A stretch of 64,000 nt of DNA from Mycolicibacter sp. MU0102 (GCF_963378105.1 NZ_OY726398.1:3844001-3908000), one strand, 5' to 3'; shown: positions 40,737 to 50,645, counted from the stretch's first letter. Made by a program: numbers and translations. Notes: a model not told the origin generated them from the sequence alone.

Positions 40737-41405
40737 ATGCGAACCGCGTACCACGAGCAACTCTCGGATCTGGCCGAACAGCTCGGCACGATGTGCGGCT
40801 TGGCCGGGGCAGCAATGGAACGCGCCACACAGGCGCTGCTGCAAGCCGACTTGATGCTGGCCGAACAGGTGATCACCGATCACGAGCAGATCGCCGCGAT
40901 GAGTACCCGCGCCGAGGAAAGCTCCTTCGTGCTGTTGGCGTTGCAGGCCCCGGTCGCCGGGGATCTGCGCGCCATCGTCAGTTCCATTCAGATGGTGGCC
41001 GACATCGACCGGATGGGCGCGTTGGCCCTGCACGTCGCCAAGATCACCCGCCGGCGCCACCCGCAACACGCGCTGCCCGAAGAGGTCAACGGGTACTTCG
41101 CCGAAATGGGCAGGCTTGCAGTCGAATTGGGCAACAGTGCCCAAGAGGTGCTGTTGTCGCGCGACCCGGAGAAGGCCGCCCGGATCCGCGAAGAAGACGA
41201 CGCGATGGACGACCTGCACCGGCATCTGTTCTCGGTGCTGATGGACAAGGAGTGGCGACACGGAGTGGCCGCCGCCGTCGACGTGACGCTACTTGGGCGG
41301 TTCTACGAGCGGTTCGCCGACCATGCCGTCGAGGTCGCTCGTCGGGTGATCTTCCAGGCGACCGGTAAGTTCCCCGACGAGCACACCCTGCCATCAAGCG
41401 AGTAG
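40737..41405 (+). CDS. phoY2: PhoU-family phosphate signalling regulator PhoY2
   Basis: A 222-aa all-helical protein made of two PhoU repeats, each with a D/E-rich metal-binding helix pair (SSIQMVADIDRMGALALHVAK and GRFYERFADHAVEVARRV). PhoY proteins link Pst transporter activity to the SenX3-RegX3 two-component system and restrain phosphate-starvation genes. It follows the LCP gene by 55 bp, as in Rv0822c-Rv0821c. It ends convergently with hrpA, overlapping it by 12 bp. A TAGTCT -10 close to the ATG suggests a leaderless transcript. Confidence 0.93.
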   Translation: MRTAYHEQLSDLAEQLGTMCGLAGAAMERATQALLQADLMLAEQVITDHEQIAAMSTRAEESSFVLLALQAPVAGDLRAIVSSIQMVADIDRMGALALHVAKITRRRHPQHALPEEVNGYFAEMGRLAVELGNSAQEVLLSRDPEKAARIREEDDAMDDLHRHLFSVLMDKEWRHGVAAAVDVTLLGRFYERFADHAVEVARRVIFQATGKFPDEHTLPSSE

Positions 41406-44400
41406 CGCGTCGATCGCCCGGTAGATGCGCTGTTCGCTGACTGGGCGCGGGGTACCGAGCTGCTGAGCCCACAGACTCACCCGTAGCTCTTGGATCTGCC
41501 GCGCGATGTCACGTACGTCGCTGTCGCGATGGCGCGCCGTAGGCAAGGTCGCCAACAGGTCCCGGTAGGCATCTTGCACCGCGTGCACACGTGCCATCTT
41601 TTCCCGGTCGGCCTGCAACGCGCGGGGCAGCTGCTCCACCCGACGACGGACGGCGGTCAGGTAGCGGACGAGATCCCCTAGGTGCGCGCGACCGGTAGCG
41701 GTGACAAAACCGGGCGCCAGCAGCGCACCCAGCTGATCGACGATGTCGGCGATCGCCTCGGCCTGGCCGGGCGGCGGCTGCGCCGGCAGCACCACTTGGG
41801 TGTCCCGGGCCGCGGCCAGCACCTGCGCAACTCGGGTAACCACGTCAACGGTGGTCGGCACCAGCGCGGCGGCCACCCGGTTGCGCAACGCGATGTACTC
41901 GTCTCTGGTCCACACCGGTGCCTGCGTCAACGCGTCGGTCGCGGCGTCGGCGCAGTCGTCGATGAGCGCCGCCAACGTCCCGTTCGGATTCGCCTTGAGC
42001 ATTAGCCGTGTCCGCGAATCCAGCTCACGCTCGACCGCTTTGACCGGCAACGGAACATCGCAGCGCAGCAATCGACGGATACCGGGGCCGAGCGCGGACC
42101 GCTGCTGCGCCTCTGTGGAGAACACCCGTAGCTGTGCGGTGTCGCCGGCATCGACAAAAGCCGGGAAGCCACGAACAGCGCGCCCAGCCACCACCCTCTG
42201 CACGGCCCGAGGCAGCGTGTCCAAATCGTCCGGCCAGCCGCGCAGGCCGCTGCGTTCCAGCTCCGCGCCGACCGCATCGGCGACCGCCTCGCGGGCTGAG
42301 GACGCCAGTCGATCCTGCAAGACGCCGAGGTCCTTGCCGCGAGCCACCTCGGTGCCGTCTGCGGCCTCCACGGCGAAGGTGACCCTCAAGTGCGCGGGAA
42401 GCTTGGTCAGGTCGAAGGCATCGATCGGGACCAACACACCGGTGCGGCGACGAAGCTCATGTATCAGCGACTCCAGCAGCGGCTCGCCCGGCCCGATCGC
42501 CGAGAGCACCGCGCGGGCCGTGTCGGGGGCGGGAACGAAGTTGCGTCGCAGGTCCTTTGGCAGGGATCGGATCAGTGCGGTGATCAGCTCTTCGCGCAGC
42601 GCCGGTACCTGCCAGGCGAACTCGTCGCCGCCGAGGCGTGCCAGCACATCGATCGGTACGTGGACGGTGACCCCGTCGTCGGCAGCGCCCGGCTCGAAGC
42701 GATAGGTCAGCGGCAACGCGAGATCCGCGGTCGCCCAACTGTCCGGCCGGTCAGCGCCGAGTGTCTCGTCGGCCCGCAGCAACTCGTCGCGAGTAAAGGT
42801 CAGCAGCTCGGGTGTGGCCTTCTGCTGCTTTTTCCACCAGCCGTCGAAGTGCCGTGCCGAGACCACCTCAGCGGGAATCCTTGTGTCGTAGAGGTCATAC
42901 ACGGTGTCGTCATCGACGATCAGATCGCGACGACGAACTCTGTCCTCCAGCTCCTGCAGTTGGGTGCGCAGCGCGGCATTGTCGGCGAGGAATCGGTGCC
43001 GGGCCACCCAGTCGCCCTCCACCAGCGCGTGCCGGATGAACAGCTCACGAGCCACCGCCGGCTCCACCCGGGCGTAGCCGACCCGGCGGCGCGCCACCAG
43101 CGGCAGCCCGTAAAGCGTCACCTTTTCGAAGGCCATCACCTCGCCGCGCTTGGCGTCCCAATGCGGTTCGCTGTAACTGCGCTGCACCAGATCTGCCGCC
43201 ACCCGCTCGACGGTTTCCGGCTGGATGCGCGCGGCGGTCCGCCCGAACAGCCGGCTGGTCTCCACCAGCTCGGCCACCATCGTCCAGCGCGGTGGTCGTT
43301 TCGCCAGCACCGAACCGGGCGCCAGCACGAATTTCGAGTTGCGTGCGCCGGCGAACTCCCGACCGTCGTCGCGCCGCATCCCGACGTGCGAGAGCAACCC
43401 GGCCAGCAACGCAGCGTGGACGGCTGCCGGCTGAGCGGGCTCACCGGATTCACGGATGCCGATATCGGCTGCGATGCTGCGCAGCTGCCCCACCAGGTCC
43501 TGCCACTCCCGGATCCGCAGGTAGTGCAGGAACTCATTGCGGCACATCCGGCGAAACGCACTGCCGCTCAGAGATTTCCGCTGCTCTGACAGATACGACC
43601 ACAGGTTGAGATAAGCGGTGAAGTCGGAATCGTCGTCGACGAACCGGGCATGCTTGGCCCGGGCCGCCTCCTCTCGATCAACTGGCCGCTCCCGGGGATC
43701 GGGAATGGTCAGGGCGGCGGCGAGCACGAGCATCTCTCGGACACAGCCCTCGGTCTCAGCGGCCAGGATCATCCGGCCCAAACGCGGGTCCACCGGCAGC
43801 CGGGCCAGCCGGCGGCCGACATCGGTGATCGCTCCCTGCGCGGTGAACGCGCCGAGCTCGACCAGCAGCGCGACCCCGTCGCGGATGCTGCGCGAATCAG
43901 GCGGGTCGAGGAAGCCGAAGTCTTCCACCGCACCCAGCCGCAGCGACGCCATCCGCAACAGCACTGCGGCCAGGTTCGTGCGCAGCACCTCGGGGTCGGT
44001 GTAGCGCGGTCGAGTGTCGAAGTCGACTTCGCTGTAGAGCCGGATGCATACCCCGGGGGCAGTTCGGCCACATCGGCCGCTGCGCTGCGCAGCCGACGCC
44101 TGCGAAATGGGTTCGATCGGTAGCCGCTGAACCTTCAGCCGGCGACTGTAGCGCGAAATTCGCGCATTGCCCGGATCGATCACGTAGCGGATGCCCGGTA
44201 CCGTCAGCGATGTCTCAGCCACGTTGGTGGCCAGCACAATCCGCCGACCTGCGCGCGCCGGGGCGAATACCTTCTGCTGTTCGGCAGTCGACAGCCGCGC
44301 ATACAGCGGCAGAATCTCGGTATTGGTCAGACCGCCGAGAGCCTCTGCGGTGTCGCGGATCTCGCGCTCACCAGAGAGGAACACCAGAATGTCGCCGGGT

Positions 44401-45344
44401 GGTTCGGCGGACAGTTCGTGCACCGCATCGACGATCGCCTCGATCTCGTCGCGGGTTTCGGTCCGGATGATCTCCTGATCCGGGTCATCCGGGTCATCAC
44501 CGGCCTCCGAGCTGACCGGCAGCTCCAGTGGGCGATACCGGATTTCCACCGGGTAGCTGCGGCCGGACACCTCGACGATCGGCGCTGGGCCACCGCCGCG
44601 CCCATCATCGAAATGCGCTGCGAAACGCTGAGGTTCGATGGTGGCCGAGGTGATGATCACCTTCAGGTCTGGGCGACGCGGCAACAACTCGCGCAGGTAG
44701 CCGAGCAAAAAGTCGATGTTGAGGCTGCGCTCATGTGCCTCGTCGATGATCAGCGTGTCGTAGCGAAGCAACCGCCGGTCCCGTTCGAGCTCGGCGAGCA
44801 GGATGCCGTCGGTCATCAGTTTGATCAGGGTCCGATCGGACACCCGGTCGGTGAACCGGACCGCGTACCCGACGACATCGCCTAGCGGGCTGGACAATTC
44901 GTCAGCGATACGCTGAGCGACGGTGCGGGCGGCCAGCCGCCGCGGTTGGGTATGGCCGATGGTGCCCCGAATGCCGCGGCCGAGCTCCAGGCAGATCTTG
45001 GGCAACTGGGTGGTTTTGCCTGAGCCGGTCTCGCCGGCCACCACCACGACCTGGTGGTCCCTGATCGCCGCGGCGATCTCGTCGCGGCGGCCGCTGACCG
45101 GCAGATCGGGATAGCGGACGTCCGGTACCGCCGCACGCCGAGCGGCAACCAGCGCTTGCGCCTCGCCCATCCGCTCGGCCAGCTTTCGCACCTGCTCGGG
45201 CTTTCCGCCACGCAGGTCCTTCAGTCGCCGTCCGAAGTAGGCCGCGTCTCGCAGGGTCAGCTCATCGAGGAGCGTGCGCAACTGCGCGACGGACGGTTCG
45301 ACCACTTCGCGAAGCTTACGGGCCGGGGTCGACCTACCTGTCAT
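41394..45344 (-). CDS. hrpA: ATP-dependent DEAH-box helicase HrpA
   Basis: A 1316-aa protein with Walker A GETGSGKTT (residues 104-112), DEAH at 201-204, SAT (TSATI), and motif VI QRSGRCGRTAPG. After the RecA-like pair come the HA2/OB domains and the long HrpA-specific C-terminal region (DUF3418). The length is that of E. coli HrpA (about 1300 aa). HrpA acts on RNA and on collided ribosomes. It sits between phoY2 and the pst genes and is divergent from pstS across a 212-bp gap containing PHO-box-like repeats. Confidence 0.93.
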   Translation of the reverse strand: MTGRSTPARKLREVVEPSVAQLRTLLDELTLRDAAYFGRRLKDLRGGKPEQVRKLAERMGEAQALVAARRAAVPDVRYPDLPVSGRRDEIAAAIRDHQVVVVAGETGSGKTTQLPKICLELGRGIRGTIGHTQPRRLAARTVAQRIADELSSPLGDVVGYAVRFTDRVSDRTLIKLMTDGILLAELERDRRLLRYDTLIIDEAHERSLNIDFLLGYLRELLPRRPDLKVIITSATIEPQRFAAHFDDGRGGGPAPIVEVSGRSYPVEIRYRPLELPVSSEAGDDPDDPDQEIIRTETRDEIEAIVDAVHELSAEPPGDILVFLSGEREIRDTAEALGGLTNTEILPLYARLSTAEQQKVFAPARAGRRIVLATNVAETSLTVPGIRYVIDPGNARISRYSRRLKVQRLPIEPISQASAAQRSGRCGRTAPGVCIRLYSEVDFDTRPRYTDPEVLRTNLAAVLLRMASLRLGAVEDFGFLDPPDSRSIRDGVALLVELGAFTAQGAITDVGRRLARLPVDPRLGRMILAAETEGCVREMLVLAAALTIPDPRERPVDREEAARAKHARFVDDDSDFTAYLNLWSYLSEQRKSLSGSAFRRMCRNEFLHYLRIREWQDLVGQLRSIAADIGIRESGEPAQPAAVHAALLAGLLSHVGMRRDDGREFAGARNSKFVLAPGSVLAKRPPRWTMVAELVETSRLFGRTAARIQPETVERVAADLVQRSYSEPHWDAKRGEVMAFEKVTLYGLPLVARRRVGYARVEPAVARELFIRHALVEGDWVARHRFLADNAALRTQLQELEDRVRRRDLIVDDDTVYDLYDTRIPAEVVSARHFDGWWKKQQKATPELLTFTRDELLRADETLGADRPDSWATADLALPLTYRFEPGAADDGVTVHVPIDVLARLGGDEFAWQVPALREELITALIRSLPKDLRRNFVPAPDTARAVLSAIGPGEPLLESLIHELRRRTGVLVPIDAFDLTKLPAHLRVTFAVEAADGTEVARGKDLGVLQDRLASSAREAVADAVGAELERSGLRGWPDDLDTLPRAVQRVVAGRAVRGFPAFVDAGDTAQLRVFSTEAQQRSALGPGIRRLLRCDVPLPVKAVERELDSRTRLMLKANPNGTLAALIDDCADAATDALTQAPVWTRDEYIALRNRVAAALVPTTVDVVTRVAQVLAAARDTQVVLPAQPPPGQAEAIADIVDQLGALLAPGFVTATGRAHLGDLVRYLTAVRRRVEQLPRALQADREKMARVHAVQDAYRDLLATLPTARHRDSDVRDIARQIQELRVSLWAQQLGTPRPVSEQRIYRAIDALLA

Positions 45345-45380
45345 CTGGCATTTAGCCAGTCCATATCAGCGTCATCTGAA

Positions 45381-45440
45381 TTCCACCAGAATTCCACCGT
45401 TAGATCATGGCTGTTCACCCTACCGTAACCTTCGTTCGCC
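45381..45440 (+). promoter_or_regulatory. PHO/RegX3-box-like repeat array upstream of pstS (plus strand)
   Basis: Five heptamers related to GTTCACC lie in phase: TTCCACC at 45381 and 45392 (11 bp apart), GTTCACC at 45413, CGTAACC at 45424 (11 bp apart) and GTTCGCC at 45434. Direct repeats of GTTCACC-like units every 11 bp are the known form of actinobacterial phosphate-response boxes. They lie 117-176 bp upstream of the pstS start and could serve hrpA as well. Confidence 0.65.
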
Positions 45441-45556
45441 GCATTAAATGGAGAAGTGACCCGGAGCGCAGGTGATTGTTGCGAATTGTCGGCCGGGTTG
45501 ATCCGGTGATGCCGCACAAGCGGTCATCACCCCTAATTTGTCTGCGAAAGGGCAAT

Positions 45557-46672
45557 GTGAAACTGAACGGAATTGGCGCGACGCTGGGCATTATGGCGAC
45601 CGGCGCGTTGGTGTTATCCGGGTGCGGCAGCGACAAGAACACCGACACCGGTGAGAAGACAACCTCGAGCTCGGCGGCCGCCAGCGGAAACTGCGGAGGC
45701 ACGGACACGCTCAAGGCCAGCGGATCGACCGCACAGCAGAACGCTATGGCCCGGTTCGTCAAGGCGTTCAACGACGAGTGTCCGGACCACAACGTCAACT
45801 ACACCGCCAACGGATCGGGCGCCGGTATCCGGGAGTTCGTCGGCGGCCAGACCGACTTCGCCGGTTCCGACGTCCCACTGGGCACCGACGACTATGCGCA
45901 GGCGCAGCAGCGCTGCGAATCGCCGGCATGGAACCTGCCGGTGGTGTTCGGCCCGATCGCCATCACCTACAACGTCCCCGGCGTCGACACACTGATCCTC
46001 GACGGCCCGACCGCCGCGAAGATCTTCAACGGAGCCATCACCAGCTGGGATGACGCGGCGATCAAGGCGCTTAACCCGACGGCCACGCTGCCGGCCCAGC
46101 CGATCCATGTGGTGTTCCGCAGTGACGAGTCCGGGACCACCGACAACTTCCAGCAGTACCTGGATGCCGCCTCCGGCGGGGCCTGGGGCAAGGGCGCCGG
46201 CAAGGCCTTCAACGGTGGCGTCGGCGAAGGCGCCAAGGGCAACGACGGCACGGCCGGAGCCATCTCGTCCACCGAGGGCGCGATCACCTACAACGAGTGG
46301 TCCTTCGCCCAGGCCAAGAATCTGCACACCGCCCAGATCGTCACCTCAGCCGGCCCCGAGCCGGTCACGATCAGCACCGAGTCGGTCGGCAAGACCATCG
46401 CCGGCGCCACCATCAAGGGGCAGGGCAACGACCTGGTGCTCGACACGGCGTCGTTCTACCAGCCGACTCAGACGGGCTCCTACCCGATCGTGCTCGCCAC
46501 CTACGAGGTGGTGTGCTCGAAGTACCCGGAGGCTGATGTCGGCACGGCGGTGCGGTTGTTCCTGAAGTCCACCATCGGCGCGGGCCAGAGCGGCCTGGCC
46601 GACAACGGCTACGTTCCGATCCCCGAGGCTTTCAAGGCTCGCCTGGCGTCCGCGGTCGACGCCATCTCGTGA
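45557..46672 (+). CDS. pstS: Phosphate ABC transporter substrate-binding lipoprotein PstS
   Basis: A 371-aa lipoprotein. GTG at 45557 with AAAGGG upstream gives a signal peptide ending in the lipobox LSGC with Cys23; the longer frame to 45476 has no reason to be used. The phosphate-binding motifs ASGSTAQ and RSDESGTTDNF are present. It delivers periplasmic phosphate to the PstC-PstA channel. It leads a plus-strand operon with pstC (GTGA overlap) and pstA (ATGA overlap). A repeat array of the PHO-box type is upstream. Confidence 0.93.
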   Translation: MKLNGIGATLGIMATGALVLSGCGSDKNTDTGEKTTSSSAAASGNCGGTDTLKASGSTAQQNAMARFVKAFNDECPDHNVNYTANGSGAGIREFVGGQTDFAGSDVPLGTDDYAQAQQRCESPAWNLPVVFGPIAITYNVPGVDTLILDGPTAAKIFNGAITSWDDAAIKALNPTATLPAQPIHVVFRSDESGTTDNFQQYLDAASGGAWGKGAGKAFNGGVGEGAKGNDGTAGAISSTEGAITYNEWSFAQAKNLHTAQIVTSAGPEPVTISTESVGKTIAGATIKGQGNDLVLDTASFYQPTQTGSYPIVLATYEVVCSKYPEADVGTAVRLFLKSTIGAGQSGLADNGYVPIPEAFKARLASAVDAIS

Positions 46673-47631
46673 CACCCGGGAACCCATCGACGCCGTTGAT
46701 GGACAGCCGCTCGCCGAGAGGCGAGCGGCTGTTCCGGGCGGCCGCGGTCTCGGCCGGATCGACAGTGGTGGTGGTGATCGCGCTGATCGCGATCTTCCTG
46801 CTGGTGCGTGCTGTCCCGTCGTTGCTCGCCAACGACGCGAACTTCTTCACCAGCCCGGAGTTCCGCACCACCGATCCCGACGACCTGTCGTTCGGCATCC
46901 GGGACCTGCTGATGGTCACGGTGTTGAGCTCGGTATTCGCGTTGACGCTGGCGGTGCCTATTTCGGTGGGCATCGCGGTCTTCCTCACCCAGTACGCGCC
47001 CCGGCGGCTGACCCGACCCTTTGCCGTGGTGATCGACCTGCTGGCGGCGGTGCCGTCCATCATCTTCGGCCTCTGGGGGATCTTCGTGCTGGCGCCGATG
47101 CTGGTGCCGTTGATGAGATTCCTCAGAAGCCACTTGGGCTGGTCGTTCCTGTTCCATAAGGGCAACGTGTCACTGGCCGGCGGCGGCACGATCTTCACCG
47201 CGGGCATCGTGCTGGCGGTGATGATCCTGCCGATCATCACGTCGGTCTCGCGGGAGGTGTTCCGCCAGACCCCCTTCGCTCACATCGAAGCCGCCCAGGC
47301 CCTGGGCGCCACGCGGTGGGAGGTGGTCCGCATGGCGGTGCTGCCCTACGGTCGCAGCGGCGTGATCGCCGCCGCGATGTTGGGCCTGGGGCGGGCGCTG
47401 GGCGAGACGGTCGCGATGCTGATCATCCTGCGGGCCGCGGCAAAGCCTGGAAATTGGTCGCTGTTCGACGGCGGCTACACGTTCGCATCCAAAATCGCGT
47501 CGGCGGCCGCGGAGTTCAGCGCTCCGCTGCCGACCGGCGCCTACATCGCCGCGGGGTTCGCATTGTTCGCACTTACGTTCTTCGTCAACGCCGCCGCTCG
47601 TGCGGTGGCCGGCGGCAAGGTCAACGGATGA
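46669..47631 (+). CDS. pstC: Phosphate ABC transporter permease PstC
   Basis: A 320-aa inner-membrane permease with six predicted helices, beginning VVVVIALIAIFLLVRAVPSL. The ABC-coupling EAA loop is EAAQALGATRWEVV. The GTG start overlaps the pstS stop (GTGA) and its stop overlaps the pstA start (ATGA). It forms the translocation channel with the PstA downstream; this operon has no pstB of its own, so the ATPase must come from one of the two pstB genes on the other strand. Confidence 0.92.
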   Translation: MTPGNPSTPLMDSRSPRGERLFRAAAVSAGSTVVVVIALIAIFLLVRAVPSLLANDANFFTSPEFRTTDPDDLSFGIRDLLMVTVLSSVFALTLAVPISVGIAVFLTQYAPRRLTRPFAVVIDLLAAVPSIIFGLWGIFVLAPMLVPLMRFLRSHLGWSFLFHKGNVSLAGGGTIFTAGIVLAVMILPIITSVSREVFRQTPFAHIEAAQALGATRWEVVRMAVLPYGRSGVIAAAMLGLGRALGETVAMLIILRAAAKPGNWSLFDGGYTFASKIASAAAEFSAPLPTGAYIAAGFALFALTFFVNAAARAVAGGKVNG

Positions 47632-48542
47632 CGGCCCAACTGCTCGACGCACCGGTCAAGCCGTCGGTACCAACACATCGCCATCACCTCAGCATGCGGC
47701 GCCGGTTGACGGACAAGCTGGCCACCGCGGCGTTCGTGTCCTCGTTCGCCGTCGCGGCGATCCCGTTGGTCTGGCTGCTCTGGGTGGTGGTGGCCCGCGG
47801 TTGGCACGCGATCACCAATCTCAGCTGGTGGACGCATTCGCTACGCGGCGTACTGCCCGAAGAATTCGCCGGCGGGGTGTACCACGCGCTGTACGGCACC
47901 CTGGTGCAGGCCGGGGTGGCCGCGGTGCTGGCGGTACCGCTGGGTCTGATGACGGCGATCTACCTGATCGAGTACGGCGGCGGCCGGTGGGCGCGGTTGA
48001 CCACTTTTATGGTCGACGTGCTCGCCGGGGTGCCCTCGATCGTGGCGTCACTGTTCGTCTTCAGCCTGTGGATCGCCACCCTGCGATTCGAGCAGAGCGC
48101 ATTCGCCGTATCGCTGGCCCTGGCTTTGCTGATGTTGCCGATCGTGGTGCGCTCCACCGAGGAGATGTTGCGTCTGGTCCCCGACGAACTGCGGGAGGCC
48201 AGCTACGCGCTGGGGGTGCCGCGGTGGAAGACGATCCTGCGCATCGTCATACCCACCGCTCTCTCGGGAATTCTGTCGGGCATCTTTTTGTCGATCGCCC
48301 GGATCATCGGTGAGACCGCTCCCGTATTGGTGCTGGTGGGCTACAGCCGTTCGATCAACTACGACATCTTTCACGACAACATGGCCTCGCTGCCGCTGCT
48401 GATCTACTCCGAGCTGGGGAACCCGCAGGCGGCCGGGGCCGCCCGAGTCTGGGGTGCGGCGCTGACGCTGATCATCCTGGTCGCGGTCAGCGCGATCGTG
48501 GCAGCCGTGGCTACTCGGCTCACCTCGGTCCACGACCGCTGA
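47628..48542 (+). CDS. pstA: Phosphate ABC transporter permease PstA
   Basis: A 304-aa permease with six hydrophobic helices, the conserved SWWTHSLRG segment after helix 1 and the EAA loop REASYALGVPRWKTI. ATG at 47628 overlaps the pstC stop. It ends next to the first of two 38-bp repeats and is convergent with pknD. A second pstA on the opposite strand (53834) has the same length, and both begin MTA-x-LLD, showing a common origin. Confidence 0.92.
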   Translation: MTAQLLDAPVKPSVPTHRHHLSMRRRLTDKLATAAFVSSFAVAAIPLVWLLWVVVARGWHAITNLSWWTHSLRGVLPEEFAGGVYHALYGTLVQAGVAAVLAVPLGLMTAIYLIEYGGGRWARLTTFMVDVLAGVPSIVASLFVFSLWIATLRFEQSAFAVSLALALLMLPIVVRSTEEMLRLVPDELREASYALGVPRWKTILRIVIPTALSGILSGIFLSIARIIGETAPVLVLVGYSRSINYDIFHDNMASLPLLIYSELGNPQAAGAARVWGAALTLIILVAVSAIVAAVATRLTSVHDR

Positions 48543-48635
48543 GCCGAAGCTGTAGCCGGCGCATCAACCCGGCGGTTCAGCGAGGCTCGACGAAGGAGAG
48601 CCGAAGCTGGAACCGGCGCATCAACCCCGCGGTTC
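48541..48635. repeat. Two 38-bp imperfect direct repeats with hairpin potential, between pstA and pknD
   Basis: Copies at 48541-48578 and 48598-48635 differ at 3 of 38 positions. Both begin GAGCCGAAGCTG and contain CCGGCGCATCAACCC. The second can fold through GGAACCG and CGGTTCC arms, the first through GCCGG and CCGGC. They lie between convergent ends, and the pknD stop codon is inside the second copy, so they may act as a bidirectional terminator or be a small dispersed repeat. Confidence 0.6.
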
Positions 48636-50645
48636 CGTGCCGCCGACCAGTTTCACCACCCGGTTATTGCCCCGGTCGGCGACATAGAGGGCACCGTCCG
48701 CGCCGACCACGACCTGCAGTGGAGTGTTCAGCCCGGTGAACGGCAGCTTCGTCTGGGTATTGGCCCCGGCGGTCAGCTTCACCACGGTATGACTGTCGTG
48801 GTTGGTGACGAAGACGTTGCCGGCCCCGTCAACGGTGACGCCCCACGGGGCATCGAGACCGGTGAATGGCAGCACGCTCTGGGTATTGGATCCCGCGGCG
48901 AGCCGCACCACCCGATCATTGTCGGTGTCGGTGACGTAGACGTTGCCCGAGGAGTCGACGGCCACATCGTCGGGGTTGTGCAGCCCGGCGAACGGCAGCA
49001 CCACCTGGGCGTCGGCCCCGGCCGGCAACTTGACCACCCGGTTGTTACCCCGGTCGGCGACGTAGACGCTGCCGTCCTTGTCCACCACCAAACCCTCCGG
49101 ATAGTTCAGCCCGGTGAACGGCAGCTCGGACTGGGCGTGGGAATCCGGGTCCAGCTTCACCACCCGATTGTTGAAGTCGGTGACGTACACCGCGCCGGCC
49201 CGATCGACGGCTACCCCTTGCGGCTCGTAGAGCCCGGTGAACGGCAGCATCACCGGGGTGTTCGATCCCGGCTCCAGCTTCACCACGCGGCCGTACATGC
49301 TCTGGTTGGTGACGTAGACGTTTCCACTACTGTCCAGCGCCAAGCCCCCCGGCGAGAGCCGGAAGCTCAGGCCCTCCAAGGGCAGCACACTCTGCCCGTT
49401 CGCCGACGCCGACGCCGACGCCCCGGGAGATGTCTCCGAACGGTGGGTGACCGCGTAACCGCCCACGCCGACTGCGACCAGCAGCGCCGCGGCGGCCGCG
49501 GCTGGCACCAGCCATCGGCGATCTCCGCGGTTCTTTGACTCGGCGGCAAACGCCGGTGCGGCGGCCGGGGGCTGCTGCGCCGGCCGGTCCCGCCAACCGG
49601 TGAGCGCGGGCCGTATCTGGGTCTGCTCGTGCGGCTGGTCATAGGAGTTCGCTTCATAGGCGCGGTGTTCGTAGTTGACCGGCTGTTGGCGGTAACCGTT
49701 GGCAGGAGAGCTCCCGCCGCCGTTGGTGGAGGCACCGACGGCGCTGGCCATTCGGGTGGCCACACCGCCCTGCTGGACGATCATTGCGGCCTGATGCTGC
49801 TCTGCGGTGGTCAGCGCGTCGTGCGCGGCACGTGCCAGGTCACCGGCGCTGCTGTATCGCTCCCGCGGATTCTTCGCCATCCCCCTGGCGATCACCTGGT
49901 CCAAACCGACCGGCACCACGCCCGGCCGCAGTTGGCTGGGCCGCGGGGCGGGCTCCATCAGATGGGAGGCGATCAGCCGTTCGATGGTCTCGGTCCGGTA
50001 CGGCTGTTGACCGCTCAGACACTCGCTCAGCACACAGGCGAGCGAATAGATGTCGGCACGGTAGTCGACCTCGCCCCCACTGAACCGCTCTGGCGCCATG
50101 TAGTTGTAGGTGCCCAGCGCCATCCCGGTCTGCGTCAGGCCGGGATCCGCCGCAGCGCGGGCGATACCGAAATCCACCAGATAGGCGAAATCATCCCGGG
50201 TGAGCAGGATGTTCGCCGGCTTGATGTCGCGATGGGTGATTCCACCGGCGTGCGCGGCGTCCAGGGCAGCTGCCACCTGTTCGATCACCGCCACCGCTCG
50301 CGCGGGGGGAAGCGGGCCGGAGCGCTGCAACTCCATGCCAAGGTCATTGCCGTCGATCAGCCGCATCTCGACGAACATCTGACCGTCGATCTCGCCGTAG
50401 TCGTGGATGGGCACCACGTGCGGCTCGGTCAGCCGGCCTGCGGCGTCGGCCTCGCGCTGCATCCGGGTTCGGAATGCCGGATTGCCCGACAACACCGGGG
50501 CGATCAGCTTCAGTGCGACCGATCGGTGCTTGCGGGTGTCCTCGGCCTCATAGACCTCACCCATGCCACCTCGCCCCAGCAGCCGAAGCAGCCGGTAAGG
50601 ACCGAATTGGGAGCCCACCTGGGAAGCCGGTCCGTTATTGTTCAC
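48621..50645 (-). CDS. pknD: Serine/threonine protein kinase PknD with NHL propeller sensor
   Basis: A 674-aa receptor kinase. The kinase domain (about residues 18-280) has GRGGMGEVY, the ATP Lys46, HRDIKPAN (Asp140) and DFG (158-160). A Pro/Gln-rich linker leads to one transmembrane helix (WLVPAAAAAALLVAVGVGG, near residue 380). Outside the membrane, six NHL-type repeats of about 42 residues (LPFTGL ... GNVYVTD ... NRVVKL) form a beta-propeller. M. tuberculosis PknD (664 aa) also lies within its pst cluster. It probably links phosphate or osmotic state to phosphorylation. A PHO-box-like repeat sits upstream. Confidence 0.95.
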   Translation of the reverse strand: MNNNGPASQVGSQFGPYRLLRLLGRGGMGEVYEAEDTRKHRSVALKLIAPVLSGNPAFRTRMQREADAAGRLTEPHVVPIHDYGEIDGQMFVEMRLIDGNDLGMELQRSGPLPPARAVAVIEQVAAALDAAHAGGITHRDIKPANILLTRDDFAYLVDFGIARAAADPGLTQTGMALGTYNYMAPERFSGGEVDYRADIYSLACVLSECLSGQQPYRTETIERLIASHLMEPAPRPSQLRPGVVPVGLDQVIARGMAKNPRERYSSAGDLARAAHDALTTAEQHQAAMIVQQGGVATRMASAVGASTNGGGSSPANGYRQQPVNYEHRAYEANSYDQPHEQTQIRPALTGWRDRPAQQPPAAAPAFAAESKNRGDRRWLVPAAAAAALLVAVGVGGYAVTHRSETSPGASASASANGQSVLPLEGLSFRLSPGGLALDSSGNVYVTNQSMYGRVVKLEPGSNTPVMLPFTGLYEPQGVAVDRAGAVYVTDFNNRVVKLDPDSHAQSELPFTGLNYPEGLVVDKDGSVYVADRGNNRVVKLPAGADAQVVLPFAGLHNPDDVAVDSSGNVYVTDTDNDRVVRLAAGSNTQSVLPFTGLDAPWGVTVDGAGNVFVTNHDSHTVVKLTAGANTQTKLPFTGLNTPLQVVVGADGALYVADRGNNRVVKLVGGTEPRG

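Noticed and set aside
45476..45556. Upstream extension of PstS to 45476
   Set aside because: The extra 27 residues would precede the signal peptide; starting at GTG 45557 gives lipobox Cys23, as in the other two PstS proteins.
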